A stretch of DNA of 32,896 bases. Source: JBBTUF01 sp038063855. GTDB lineage: Bacteria > Patescibacteriota > Minisyncoccia > Ryanbacterales > GWA2-47-10b. The first letter of the stretch is position 1. Every line of letters begins with the position of its first letter. Positions 6,873-13,125 of this stretch are shown here, piece after piece. The position numbers and the translations under genes were made by a program. The stretch covers positions 1 to 32,896 of the forward strand of contig JBBTUF010000058.1 in the NCBI GenBank assembly GCA_038063855.1, read 5' to 3'. The notes beneath the pieces are model-generated. The model was given only the letters and a program-made list of their open reading frames with translations, searched no databases and had not been told where the DNA came from.

Positions 6873-7844
6873 GGCAACAATATTCGGCGGAACACGCCCA
6901 GAAAGCACCTCGACTATATTCGTAGCCGCAACTTCGGCCATTTTTGTACGAGTTTCTTCGGTGGCTGACGCAATATGAGGAGTTATGATAACATTTTCAA
7001 GAGTTTTTAAATCATCGTTTATGCTCGGTTCTTTTTCAAACACATCAAGAGCCGCACCTCGAATAACGCCGGACTTAAGAGCGCGCGCCAATGCTTCTTC
7101 ATCGACAATTGGTCCGCGAGAAGTATTGACAAGATATGCAGTTTTTTTCATAAGAGAAAACCGCGCCTCGTTCATAAGATGTTTTGTTGTAGGAAGAAGT
7201 GGCACATGAATACTTATAAAATCGGCTCTTGGCAATATGTCTTCCACACGCTCTACAAACACAGCGCCATATTCTTTTTCAAATGTTTCATTTCGCTTCA
7301 CATCGTAATATAAAATTTTAGCGTCAAAACCCCGCATAGCATGATGGGCAACCCGCGCACCAATTCTTCCAAGACCAATAATACCGAACGTTTTATGTGA
7401 TACGTCGTTACCCAACAACAGCATCGGCGCCCAGCCTACATATTTTCCAGCTCGTGCAAAACGGTCAGCTTCTGCCACGCGATGTGCAATAGCAAGCATA
7501 AGCGCAAACGTGTGCTCGGCTACTGTTTCAGTCAATACGTCGGGCGTATTGGTAATCATAATATTACGCGCACGCGCACCAACGAGATCAATATTGTCAT
7601 ACCCTACTGCGTAATTGGCAAAAATCTTGCAATCTTTTCCAGCCGCATCAAGTACTTCAGCATCAATATGATCAGTAAGTAATGATAAAACTGCGCTATA
7701 CGCACCTTTTTTGAGCTCTTCTATAAGCTCCTCTTTCGTGAGTACTCCATCTTTTTGACTCACCGTTACCTCAAAGCCATGATCGGTAAGAATATCGGTG
7801 CCCTGCGTTGGAATCTTCCTCGTTACAAAAATTTTATGTGCCAT
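6864..7844 (-). CDS. D-isomer-specific 2-hydroxyacid dehydrogenase
   Basis: 326 aa, NAD(P)-dependent. The Rossmann motif is GLGRIG (157-162). The catalytic triad is visible as R243 (NTSRGPIVDE), E272 (FEKEP) and H290 (ITPHIASAT). Sequence flavour (YAVGYDNID, MLAIAHR, GWAPMLLLG) is closest to glyoxylate/hydroxypyruvate reductases and D-glycerate dehydrogenases, so reduction of hydroxypyruvate or glyoxylate is likely; D-lactate dehydrogenase activity cannot be excluded. It is the last gene of the central-carbon operon, 12 bp after the aldolase gene. A fermentative role in NADH recycling is inference. Confidence 0.9.
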   Translation of the reverse strand: MAHKIFVTRKIPTQGTDILTDHGFEVTVSQKDGVLTKEELIEELKKGAYSAVLSLLTDHIDAEVLDAAGKDCKIFANYAVGYDNIDLVGARARNIMITNTPDVLTETVAEHTFALMLAIAHRVAEADRFARAGKYVGWAPMLLLGNDVSHKTFGIIGLGRIGARVAHHAMRGFDAKILYYDVKRNETFEKEYGAVFVERVEDILPRADFISIHVPLLPTTKHLMNEARFSLMKKTAYLVNTSRGPIVDEEALARALKSGVIRGAALDVFEKEPSINDDLKTLENVIITPHIASATEETRTKMAEVAATNIVEVLSGRVPPNIVALP

Positions 7845-7856
7845 AATATTTTTATT

Positions 7857-8717
7857 TTACACCTTCCCTGCACTTCCGAAAAGGTCTATGTTAAATGCGA
7901 CAACTGTTTTTGCTGCCTCAAGCGCTGGGCCAGTTATTTTATAAGGAGCATATTCATTTTTTGCAAGTTCTTTCTTTAATGCGTCAACATACGCAACGCG
8001 AAGATCAGTACTCACGTGTACATTAGCAATCCCCTTCTCTATCGCCATTTTTATTTGCTCATCTGACTCTCCTGAACCCCCATGCAATACTAACGCAACC
8101 ACTGGGACAACACCACGAATGCGTTCAATGCGAGAAAAATCGAGATGCGGTTTGTTTGCAGCAATACCATGAATGCTGCCAACCGCAGGCGCAAGACGAT
8201 CCACTCCTGTCTCCTTAACGAATCGTTCGGCTTCTTCCGGGCGCGCAAGACTTTCAGGAGGAACCTCAACTACACTCTCATAAATTTTTGATGAATCGGT
8301 TACGATATATCCTATTTCGCCTTCGACGGAAATGGCGCTATTTTTACTACGTGCATATTCTACAATTTCTCGTGTGCCTTTTATATTTTCATCGATTGAT
8401 AATTTTGAAAGATCAATATGAATAGAATCATATCCTGCATCGATTGCCTTTTTTGCGGCTTCCACGCTATGAGTGTGATCGGCATTGAGATAAAACGGGA
8501 GCTGGTATTGCTCGCGATAACTATGAATTAAGGCGACTGCCTGATTGAGACCAATAAAATCGCGTTCACCCTCCGACGTACCAATAAGCACCGGGGATTT
8601 TTTGTACCATGCGGCCTCTACAACCGCCCGAAACATTTCAAGGTTTGAAACGTTAAAATGCGGCACTGCCCAATGCTCCTTCGATGCTCGCGCTAAAATT
8701 TCTTTAAGTGTTACCAT
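7857..8717 (-). CDS. Class II fructose-bisphosphate aldolase-like protein
   Basis: 286 aa of the zinc-dependent class II aldolase family (Fba/GatY/KbaY). The catalytic aspartate and first zinc histidine are D80-H81 (LNADHTHS). Further motifs are VEGEIGYI, VGSIHG (zinc ligand), LHGGSGESD (zinc ligand and phosphate loop) and ANVHVSTDLR (normally NVDTD). It probably cleaves fructose 1,6-bisphosphate to two triose phosphates, or a related ketose bisphosphate. Placement directly after a PfkB kinase gene supports a kinase-aldolase pair; tagatose bisphosphate cannot be ruled out. Gap of 9 bp from the kinase gene. Confidence 0.9.
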   Translation of the reverse strand: MVTLKEILARASKEHWAVPHFNVSNLEMFRAVVEAAWYKKSPVLIGTSEGERDFIGLNQAVALIHSYREQYQLPFYLNADHTHSVEAAKKAIDAGYDSIHIDLSKLSIDENIKGTREIVEYARSKNSAISVEGEIGYIVTDSSKIYESVVEVPPESLARPEEAERFVKETGVDRLAPAVGSIHGIAANKPHLDFSRIERIRGVVPVVALVLHGGSGESDEQIKMAIEKGIANVHVSTDLRVAYVDALKKELAKNEYAPYKITGPALEAAKTVVAFNIDLFGSAGKV

Positions 8718-8726
8718 AGTTTTTTA

Positions 8727-9719
8727 TTATATCTTTGCAAATACTGTTGGCTTATAATCTTTTGGAGCTGACGCTAAATACCTTTCAAGAGCGCTTTTGC
8801 GAAGCAAGCCTTCTTGTGCGCCTACATATTGTACTACAGACATAGAGTTTATAGGCGCCCACATGAGTGCTTCCTCGAGCGACTTGCCAAGTGCAAGAGC
8901 TACTACAAGTGTTGAAGAAAACGCGTCACCCGCGCCCGTTCGTTCGTATGGCGGTTTTGGATCAGGATAGTTTCTCATAAACCAAATAGTGTCGCCTTGT
9001 GACGCATATGCGCCTTTAACACCGTCGGTAATTATCACAATCTTTGGTCCAAGCGTATGCATAGACTTGGCAAGCGTTGCAATATCGGGATTTTGAATAC
9101 CTAATATTGCCTGTGCCTCTTCGCGGTTACACATAATAATTTCTGAATGTTTGTATACATCGGCAAGGCCTTTAGCGCCTTGTTTGATTTGAAATGTACC
9201 AGGTTGAAATGCAAGCTTCACATTTGGATGTGCCTGCAAGTATGCGACAACCTCATCGTGATATCGAAGCGCACCGGCACCAACCGAACTAAAATAAATC
9301 CACCGTGGCTCCTCAAGTGCTGGCAAATGGTATTCATACGCTTCGTGTTTAATTAAGATTGTACGATCATCTTGGTACCACAGCACATAATGATAGTTCG
9401 TGACTTTACCTTTTTGCGAAATTACATAATCGGTAACAACATTTTCTATTTTCAGACGTTCAATTGTTTCTTCGCCCGCTCTGTCATCTCCAATATTTGT
9501 AACGAATGCCGTAGAAAGGCCAAGGCGAGACGCGGCAACCGCAGCATTGGCGCTATTGCCAACCGCAGGGATAACCCGTGAATTCTCAAATGGAACTTTT
9601 TCACCAAACAAAAAGCAAAGTTTTTTTTCAACACCATCTTGAAGCTCTGCACTCTCTGGCAATAATCTAATAAACGCATCAGTCACTACATCACCAATTG
9701 CTATAAAATCGTATTTCAT
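8727..9719 (-). CDS. PfkB-family carbohydrate kinase
   Basis: 330 aa of the ribokinase/PfkB superfamily. N-terminal FIAIGDVVTDAF is the first family motif, GNSANAAVAASRLG forms the substrate-binding region, and RTGAGDAFSS carries the catalytic base D265 with its anion hole. The substrate cannot be fixed from sequence alone. Location between transketolase and aldolase genes suggests a sugar phosphate such as fructose 6-phosphate (inference). Adenosine or nucleoside kinase remains possible. Separated from tktC by 6 bp and from the aldolase by 9 bp. Confidence 0.88.
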   Translation of the reverse strand: MKYDFIAIGDVVTDAFIRLLPESAELQDGVEKKLCFLFGEKVPFENSRVIPAVGNSANAAVAASRLGLSTAFVTNIGDDRAGEETIERLKIENVVTDYVISQKGKVTNYHYVLWYQDDRTILIKHEAYEYHLPALEEPRWIYFSSVGAGALRYHDEVVAYLQAHPNVKLAFQPGTFQIKQGAKGLADVYKHSEIIMCNREEAQAILGIQNPDIATLAKSMHTLGPKIVIITDGVKGAYASQGDTIWFMRNYPDPKPPYERTGAGDAFSSTLVVALALGKSLEEALMWAPINSMSVVQYVGAQEGLLRKSALERYLASAPKDYKPTVFAKI

Positions 9720-9725
9720 AAATAT

Positions 9726-10745
9726 TTATTTGCGCGCCATGACCTCTTTTGCCGCCTCAACTATATGTGAGACGCCCATGCCACACAATTCAATAAGCTC
9801 ATCGGGAGTACCGGATTCACCAAAGCGATCGTGAACAGCAACAAACGCTATCGGCACTGGTTTATGATGAGCTAAAAGTTCAGAAATTGCAGAACCCATG
9901 CCACCCGCGGCCTGATGCTCTTCAATCGTTACAAGACAACCGGCATCAACTGCCGCGGCGAGAATAGTCGCCTCATCTAAAGGTTTTATTGATGGTGAAT
10001 TAATAACGCGAACGCGCTTGCCTGATTTTGTAAGCAAGTCTGCCGCAAGTAACGCGTTATGAACGAGTGGCCCGGTAGCAATCACTGCGACATCGAGCAG
10101 TGATTGCCCTGAGCCTGTCGAAGGGCTACCACTATCAAAAAATATTTGCGCCTTGCCAATTTCAAACGGAGTATCATTTGTTGTAATGATTGGTGTTTTC
10201 TCGCGATGAAAACGAATATATACGGGTTTGTTTGCACGTGCGGCGGCAATTGTAGCTTTTCGCGCTTCAATCATATCACACGGCGAGAGCACAATCATAT
10301 TTGGTAAAATTCGCATGATCGCCATGTCTTCGATCGCCTGATGCGTTGCGCCATCAGGGCCTACCGAAACACCTGCGTGAGAGCCTGCGATAATTACATT
10401 TTGCCTGTTATAACAAATTGTTGTGCGAATTTGTTCCCAATTTCTACCCGGTGAAAACATTGCATACGAAGAAATGAATGGCACCTTGCCCATCGCCGCC
10501 ATGCCACTTGCTACTGCGGCAAGGTTTTGCTCACCAATACCAATCTCTACAAATCGTTTTGGATATTTATTTCGAAACAAATGCATTTGTGTTGACTCGG
10601 TAAGATCGGCACAGAGCGCCACGATATTCGGATTTTCATCGCCCGCCAACACCAACCCCTCGCCATACCCCATACGCGTCGGCTTTTGCTCAACTTTCGT
10701 TAAGTCGAGTAAATCTGGGGCAAGTTTTGCTTCTGGTGGAATCAT
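9726..10745 (-). CDS. Transketolase, C-terminal half
   Basis: 339 aa carrying the pyrimidine-binding domain (catalytic glutamate E72 in EIGIGEQNLAAVASG) and the C-terminal transketolase domain. With the N-terminal half encoded at 13118-13978 it forms the split enzyme that moves two-carbon units between pentose, tetrose and triose phosphates. Residues about 207-214 (SPSTGSGQ) are an extra linker encoded by a GC-rich repeat-like insertion between the two domains. The first 25 or so codons occur twice more, truncated, at 11684-11760 and 12679-12759. The start follows the stop of a small membrane protein gene by 3 bp. It heads the pfkB-aldolase-dehydrogenase section of the operon. Confidence 0.93.
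   Translation of the reverse strand: MIPPEAKLAPDLLDLTKVEQKPTRMGYGEGLVLAGDENPNIVALCADLTESTQMHLFRNKYPKRFVEIGIGEQNLAAVASGMAAMGKVPFISSYAMFSPGRNWEQIRTTICYNRQNVIIAGSHAGVSVGPDGATHQAIEDMAIMRILPNMIVLSPCDMIEARKATIAAARANKPVYIRFHREKTPIITTNDTPFEIGKAQIFFDSGSPSTGSGQSLLDVAVIATGPLVHNALLAADLLTKSGKRVRVINSPSIKPLDEATILAAAVDAGCLVTIEEHQAAGGMGSAISELLAHHKPVPIAFVAVHDRFGESGTPDELIELCGMGVSHIVEAAKEVMARK
10078..10107. repeat. 11-bp inverted repeat within tktC
   Basis: GCAATCACTGC (10078-10088) and GCAGTGATTGC (10097-10107) form a perfect stem with an 8-nt loop inside the coding sequence, abutting the REP-like element at 10106-10126. It may have arrived with that element. Confidence 0.5.
10106..10126. repeat. REP-like element inserted in-frame in tktC
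   Basis: GCCCT..AGGGC flanks the core GAGCCTGTCGA. The reverse strand core CCTTCGACAGGCTCAGG is a short dispersed repeat I recognise from many bacterial and metagenomic genomes, often seen translated as STGSGQ or LRQAQG. Here it encodes PSTGSGQ at the linker between the two transketolase domains and keeps the frame. Confidence 0.65.
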
Positions 10746-10748
10746 CTC

Positions 10749-11015
10749 TCAAGAGTTAGATGTGATAGTAAAAATTTCTAATAAAATCATAATTAAAATA
10801 ATTATTGCAAGACCAACTGAAATGCCTCGTGCAATGAAAATATATTCAGTTTTAGTATAAAAATATATTAGTATTATGATAAAAAAACTAACTAAAGAAA
10901 TTAATGGGCCATATTCATTGAAAAATAGGGTATGTGAAATAAGAGTAAGCGAGAGAAAGATTATAGGAATAAAACCTATCACCCCTCCAACTATAATTTG
11001 TGTAAATTTACTCAT
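10749..11015 (-). CDS. small membrane protein A between the transketolase halves
   Basis: 88 aa, starts MSKFTQIIVGGVIGFIP, with about three hydrophobic segments (residues 6-28, 36-53, 62-84) and few charges. No recognised family. Its ATG overlaps the stop region of a truncated copy of the transketolase N-half 3' end, in the same way that membrane protein B overlaps the true gene. It ends 3 bp before the tktC start. The protein differs from membrane proteins B and C at the equivalent places, so the slot is conserved but the occupant is not. Confidence 0.7.
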   Translation of the reverse strand: MSKFTQIIVGGVIGFIPIIFLSLTLISHTLFFNEYGPLISLVSFFIIILIYFYTKTEYIFIARGISVGLAIIILIMILLEIFTITSNS

Positions 11016-11064
11016 GTTCGCTGGTTATTTTACCTCCTAATGTGCGCAGTTCCGCGAGAGCTTT
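11008..11064 (-). pseudogene. truncated copy of the 3' end of the transketolase N-half gene
   Basis: 57 bp matching 13118-13174 with only two differences, including the stop codon. It reads KALAELRTLGGKITSEHE-stop, the exact end of the transketolase N-half. A new ATG ACT precedes the homology, making a possible 20-codon mini-ORF. It lies directly after vapC and leads into membrane protein A. Confidence 0.85.
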
Positions 11065-11077
11065 AGTCATTGAATTA

Positions 11078-11500
11078 TTACTTTAATATTTTGAATTGAG
11101 AACTAGTTCCTTTTTTAAAATCATTATCAAAAGTGGCTAAATACGGGATCTGGAATAAATCCATTATAGCAAGAATGGTACAATCGCAAAAACTGACATT
11201 TTTACTTTTAAGTTTTTTGAGATATTCAACAGCTTTCGCTTCAATTCTTTGGTCTACCGTAATAATATGTATGGCTGGGCTATGATATATAAGTTCTGCA
11301 AACATAATAGCCAATTGTTTATTGGCGCGTTGACTCAAAACAGTTATAGTTTCGCTGATGACAAAATTAGAAGTTACCGATGTATAATCATTTGCATCTA
11401 AAAAAGCCTGCACCAACGTGCGTGCAGGCACGTGAAGTGCATCGTCTTTATTGAGAAATCCGATAAAAACACTGGAGTCAAAGAAGACTCTATTTGCCAT
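11078..11500 (-). CDS. VapC-like PIN-domain toxin
   Basis: 140 aa from the ATG at 11500. The PIN-domain acidic residues are D8 (VFFDSSVFIG), E50 (FVISETITV), D106 (SFCDCTILA) and D125 (ATFDNDF), which bind the metal ions of a ribonuclease. Such toxins typically cut tRNA or rRNA and are held inactive by a cognate antitoxin. The start overlaps the end of the small upstream gene by 11 bp, the usual antitoxin-toxin arrangement. An in-frame start two codons upstream is possible. It is cargo between truncated transketolase gene ends. The actual target is unknown. Confidence 0.85.
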   Translation of the reverse strand: MANRVFFDSSVFIGFLNKDDALHVPARTLVQAFLDANDYTSVTSNFVISETITVLSQRANKQLAIMFAELIYHSPAIHIITVDQRIEAKAVEYLKKLKSKNVSFCDCTILAIMDLFQIPYLATFDNDFKKGTSSQFKILK

Positions 11501-11648
11501 AAACAATTTTATCGATATCTCGCGCGAGATTTTTGTCGCCTGTTTTTACTGCAAGCTTTAATAAATCGTCCCAAAAGTTATATACTTTAGTAGACTTTCT
11601 TACAAGAATTTTGTGTGCAGTTTTCTTTATTTTCGTCTTTGTTTTCAT
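11490..11648 (-). CDS. VapB-like antitoxin of the PIN-domain toxin
   Basis: 52 aa, from the ATG at 11648 (MKTKTKIKKTAHKILVRK). The N terminus is very basic. The C-terminal part, FWDDLLKLAVKTGDKNLARDIDKIVYGK, is probably the toxin-binding helix. No classical AbrB or RHH fold is obvious. It overlaps vapC by 11 bp. A frame extending upstream to 11708 would run through the promoter, so the short form is preferred; the predicted transcription start is the A of this ATG. A paralogue without a toxin lies at 11879-12028. Confidence 0.75.
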   Translation of the reverse strand: MKTKTKIKKTAHKILVRKSTKVYNFWDDLLKLAVKTGDKNLARDIDKIVYGK

Positions 11649-11654
11649 AGCTAT

Positions 11655-11683
11655 ATTATATCTTAAAATAACGATGCTCGCAA
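11655..11683 (-). promoter_or_regulatory. promoter of the vapBC-like pair
   Basis: On the minus strand, TTGCGA (11678-11683), a 17-bp spacer and TATAAT (11655-11660). The predicted start is the A of the ATG at 11648. The spacer half TTATTTTAAGATATAAT is shared with the promoter at 12650-12678. The -35 box abuts the truncated tktC head. Confidence 0.75.
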
Positions 11684-11760
11684 CCCACACGCGTCGGCTT
11701 TTGCTCAACTTTCGTTAAGTCGAGTAAATTCGTGGCAAGTTTTGCTTCTTCGTGGATCAT
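11684..11760 (-). pseudogene. truncated copy of the tktC 5' end (copy 2)
   Basis: About 77 bp matching the first 25 codons of tktC: MIHEEAKLATNLLDLTKVEQ, then KPTR, with the frame intact up to the breakpoint. It ends at a new stop codon after nine unrelated codons. The ATG overlaps the stop of membrane protein C, as tktC follows membrane protein A. Confidence 0.88.
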
Positions 11761-11882
11761 ACTGTTGGCATCCAAGGAGCCTCTTCGGGAAGCTTTGAGT
11801 TCTCTTGGTATAAAAAATTATACAGTAGAACGCACATTAAAATAACAATGATTAGGCCAATTATAAATCTTTGTTTACTCAT
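11757..11882 (-). CDS. small single-pass membrane protein C
   Basis: 41 aa, too short to stand out as an ORF. It begins MSKQRFIIGLIIVILMCVLL, giving one hydrophobic segment at residues 6-24, and ends with an acidic/proline tail (SKLPEEAPWMPTV). Its ATG overlaps the stop of the orphan antitoxin (ATGA), and its own TGA overlaps the ATG of the truncated tktC head. The tight overlaps on both sides, and the same slot being used by membrane proteins A and B, support it as a real gene. Function unknown. Confidence 0.6.
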   Translation of the reverse strand: MSKQRFIIGLIIVILMCVLLYNFLYQENSKLPEEAPWMPTV

Positions 11883-12028
11883 GATCGCTTGTGATTCTTA
11901 TACGGATAAACGATGCTATCTATCTTTTGCGAAAGATCTTCATCCTTCATGCGCACAGCAAGTTTTGGTAAATCCCAAAAGTCCTTTATTTTCATATTAT
12001 TTTGTTTTAAACGTTTTTTACTTTTCAT
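11879..12028 (-). CDS. orphan antitoxin-like protein (paralogue of the VapB-like protein)
   Basis: 49 aa, starts MKSKKRLKQNNMKIK. It aligns with the antitoxin at 11490-11648 over the C-terminal part: FWDLPKLAVRMKDEDLSQKIDSIVYP against FWDDLLKLAVKTGDKNLARDIDKIVYGK, with a basic lysine-rich N terminus in both. No PIN-domain toxin follows; instead the stop overlaps the start of small membrane protein C. A purine-rich AAGAGG lies about 11 bases before the ATG, and the gene begins 21 bp after the retropepsin-like gene. Probably the surviving half of a second toxin-antitoxin pair. Confidence 0.65.
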   Translation of the reverse strand: MKSKKRLKQNNMKIKDFWDLPKLAVRMKDEDLSQKIDSIVYPYKNHKRS

Positions 12029-12049
12029 ATTAAAAACGGCCTCTTCGAC

Positions 12050-12433
12050 TTAGCTTAGAATTGTCTCGCGGCGTTTTTCGTTAAATGTGATGACAAAACG
12101 CTCGAAAAAATTATCACGACCAAGCAAGTTGAATGATACCATAAACTCTTTTGAAAAAATGATTTTACAGTGAAATTTTTTTCTACCAACCGCTACTGGC
12201 ACTGTATGTAAATACCCAAGTATCCTCCCACCAACACCCTCCAAATAAACGGGCTTGCCTTTTTCTATTGAGATCCCTAAATAATCGGCGATCTCGCTTC
12301 TAAAAACAGAAAACGAAGCCCCCGAATCAATTAGTGCTTTTACAAGAAGACTTGATTTTTTGCCAAAAATCTCTATATCAATGACTGGATAAAATTTTCC
12401 CCCTCTGTCTAGGTAGGGAAATGAAATTTTCAT
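12050..12433 (-). CDS. retropepsin-like aspartic protease
   Basis: 127 aa of the clan AA single-domain aspartic protease type. The catalytic motif is ALIDSGASFSVF (D at about residue 37), followed by a flap-like stretch with VYLEGVGGRILGYLHTVPV and the late hydrophobic-glycine motif NLLGRDNFF. A single DSGA motif means it should act as a homodimer. No signal peptide is visible, so it is cytoplasmic. It starts 3 bp after the DUF5678-like gene; this pairing is common in archaea and bacteria as I recall, and resembles a toxin-antitoxin-like two-gene unit, but its role is not established. Confidence 0.8.
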   Translation of the reverse strand: MKISFPYLDRGGKFYPVIDIEIFGKKSSLLVKALIDSGASFSVFRSEIADYLGISIEKGKPVYLEGVGGRILGYLHTVPVAVGRKKFHCKIIFSKEFMVSFNLLGRDNFFERFVITFNEKRRETILS

Positions 12434-12436
12434 ACC

Positions 12437-12643
12437 TTAAAGAATATAGGGTCCTTCATCTTTTCGGGGGACAAGCATGATGGATGGTTTCTTGTGTAGT
12501 TGGGTGCGGCGTACTTTCATCATCAACATATCAAGCGAGGTGGCCGATTCGATCACTTGTCCGTCAATCAAAGCTATCCATTTCCCTGCAAAAGGTGTGA
12601 TGCTTTGCGATATTATTTTTTTAATTTTGATGTTTGTTTTCAT
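12437..12643 (-). CDS. DUF5678-like small protein
   Basis: 68 aa. The core FAGKWIALIDGQVIESATSL, followed by a helix and PSIMLVPRKDEG, matches the short alpha/beta DUF5678 pattern (GKWVA..DG.VV...). The N terminus MKTNIKIKKI resembles that of the VapB-like antitoxin MKTKTKIKK. The two promoter regions are also alike, so the first codons and promoter may have been shared between cassettes. It is transcribed with the aspartic protease gene 3 bp downstream. Predicted leaderless. Confidence 0.75.
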   Translation of the reverse strand: MKTNIKIKKIISQSITPFAGKWIALIDGQVIESATSLDMLMMKVRRTQLHKKPSIMLVPRKDEGPYIL

Positions 12644-12649
12644 AGCATT

Positions 12650-12678
12650 ATTATATCTTAAAATAACAATACAGACAA
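12650..12678 (-). promoter_or_regulatory. promoter of the DUF5678-protease pair
   Basis: On the minus strand, TTGTCT (12673-12678), a 17-bp spacer and TATAAT (12650-12655). The predicted start is the A of the ATG at 12643. The -10 half is nearly identical to the vapBC-like promoter at 11655-11683, and it likewise abuts a truncated tktC head. Confidence 0.72.
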
Positions 12679-12759
12679 ATACCCCATACGCGTCGGCTTT
12701 TGCTCAACTTTTGTTAAGTCAAGTAAATCTGGGGCAAGTTTTGCTTCTTTAGAGATCAT
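12679..12759 (-). pseudogene. truncated copy of the tktC 5' end (copy 3)
   Basis: About 81 bp matching the tktC start: MISKEAKLAPDLLDLTKVEQ, then KPTRMGY, after which the sequence diverges and stops seven codons later. Apart from codons 2-4 the differences from tktC are mainly synonymous, so the copy is recent or was under selection. It follows membrane protein B by 3 bp. Confidence 0.88.
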
Positions 12760-12762
12760 AAT

Positions 12763-13125
12763 TTAGAAATTACCGAATATTGCAAAAAGCAGGACTGGCA
12801 GACTAAAAATAATAAAACCAATAACTATTACCACGACAAGGATTGAGGCAATATAAAAGCCCGAGCTAATACTACTTCGATACTGCCACACTATTAAATA
12901 TCTTAATACTCTATAAATCAAAAAATAAAGTATGAAAAGACCAAGAAGAGTTATAAAAAATACTGTATCTATCCCTCGAACTGTTTGATTACGAGTAGTG
13001 TCCCACCAAAAGGCAAAAGTTATCAATATATAACCAAACCAATGGAGAACATCAATCCATCGCATCCATCGTTTCGATTGTCTTAAATCTCTAAAAGATA
13101 GCTTTGTATTTTGCAAATTACTCAT
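12763..13125 (-). CDS. small membrane protein B after the transketolase N-half
   Basis: 120 aa from the ATG at 13125 (MSNLQNTKLSFRDLRQSKRW). Three to four hydrophobic segments follow a basic cytoplasmic N terminus: about residues 27-42, 52-73 and 87-118. A GTG two codons upstream is an alternative start. The ATG lies within the transketolase N-half stop region (CATGAGTAA), so translation is coupled. No recognised family; unlike membrane proteins A and C in sequence. It occupies the position between the N-half and a truncated tktC head. Confidence 0.7.
   Translation of the reverse strand: MSNLQNTKLSFRDLRQSKRWMRWIDVLHWFGYILITFAFWWDTTRNQTVRGIDTVFFITLLGLFILYFLIYRVLRYLIVWQYRSSISSGFYIASILVVVIVIGFIIFSLPVLLFAIFGNF

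Noticed and set aside
10082..10270. 62-codon minus ORF containing LRQAQG
   Set aside because: Out-of-frame reading of tktC through the REP-like element; no start signal.
11008..11064. functional small peptide gene from the N-half tail copy
   Set aside because: The 20-codon frame is explained by homology to the transketolase N-half end; nothing indicates an independent product.
11752..12033. 93-codon plus-strand ORF in the cassette array
   Set aside because: It is antisense to the orphan antitoxin and membrane protein C, which overlap each other and their neighbours in proper operon fashion; its own sequence looks like no protein and has no promoter.
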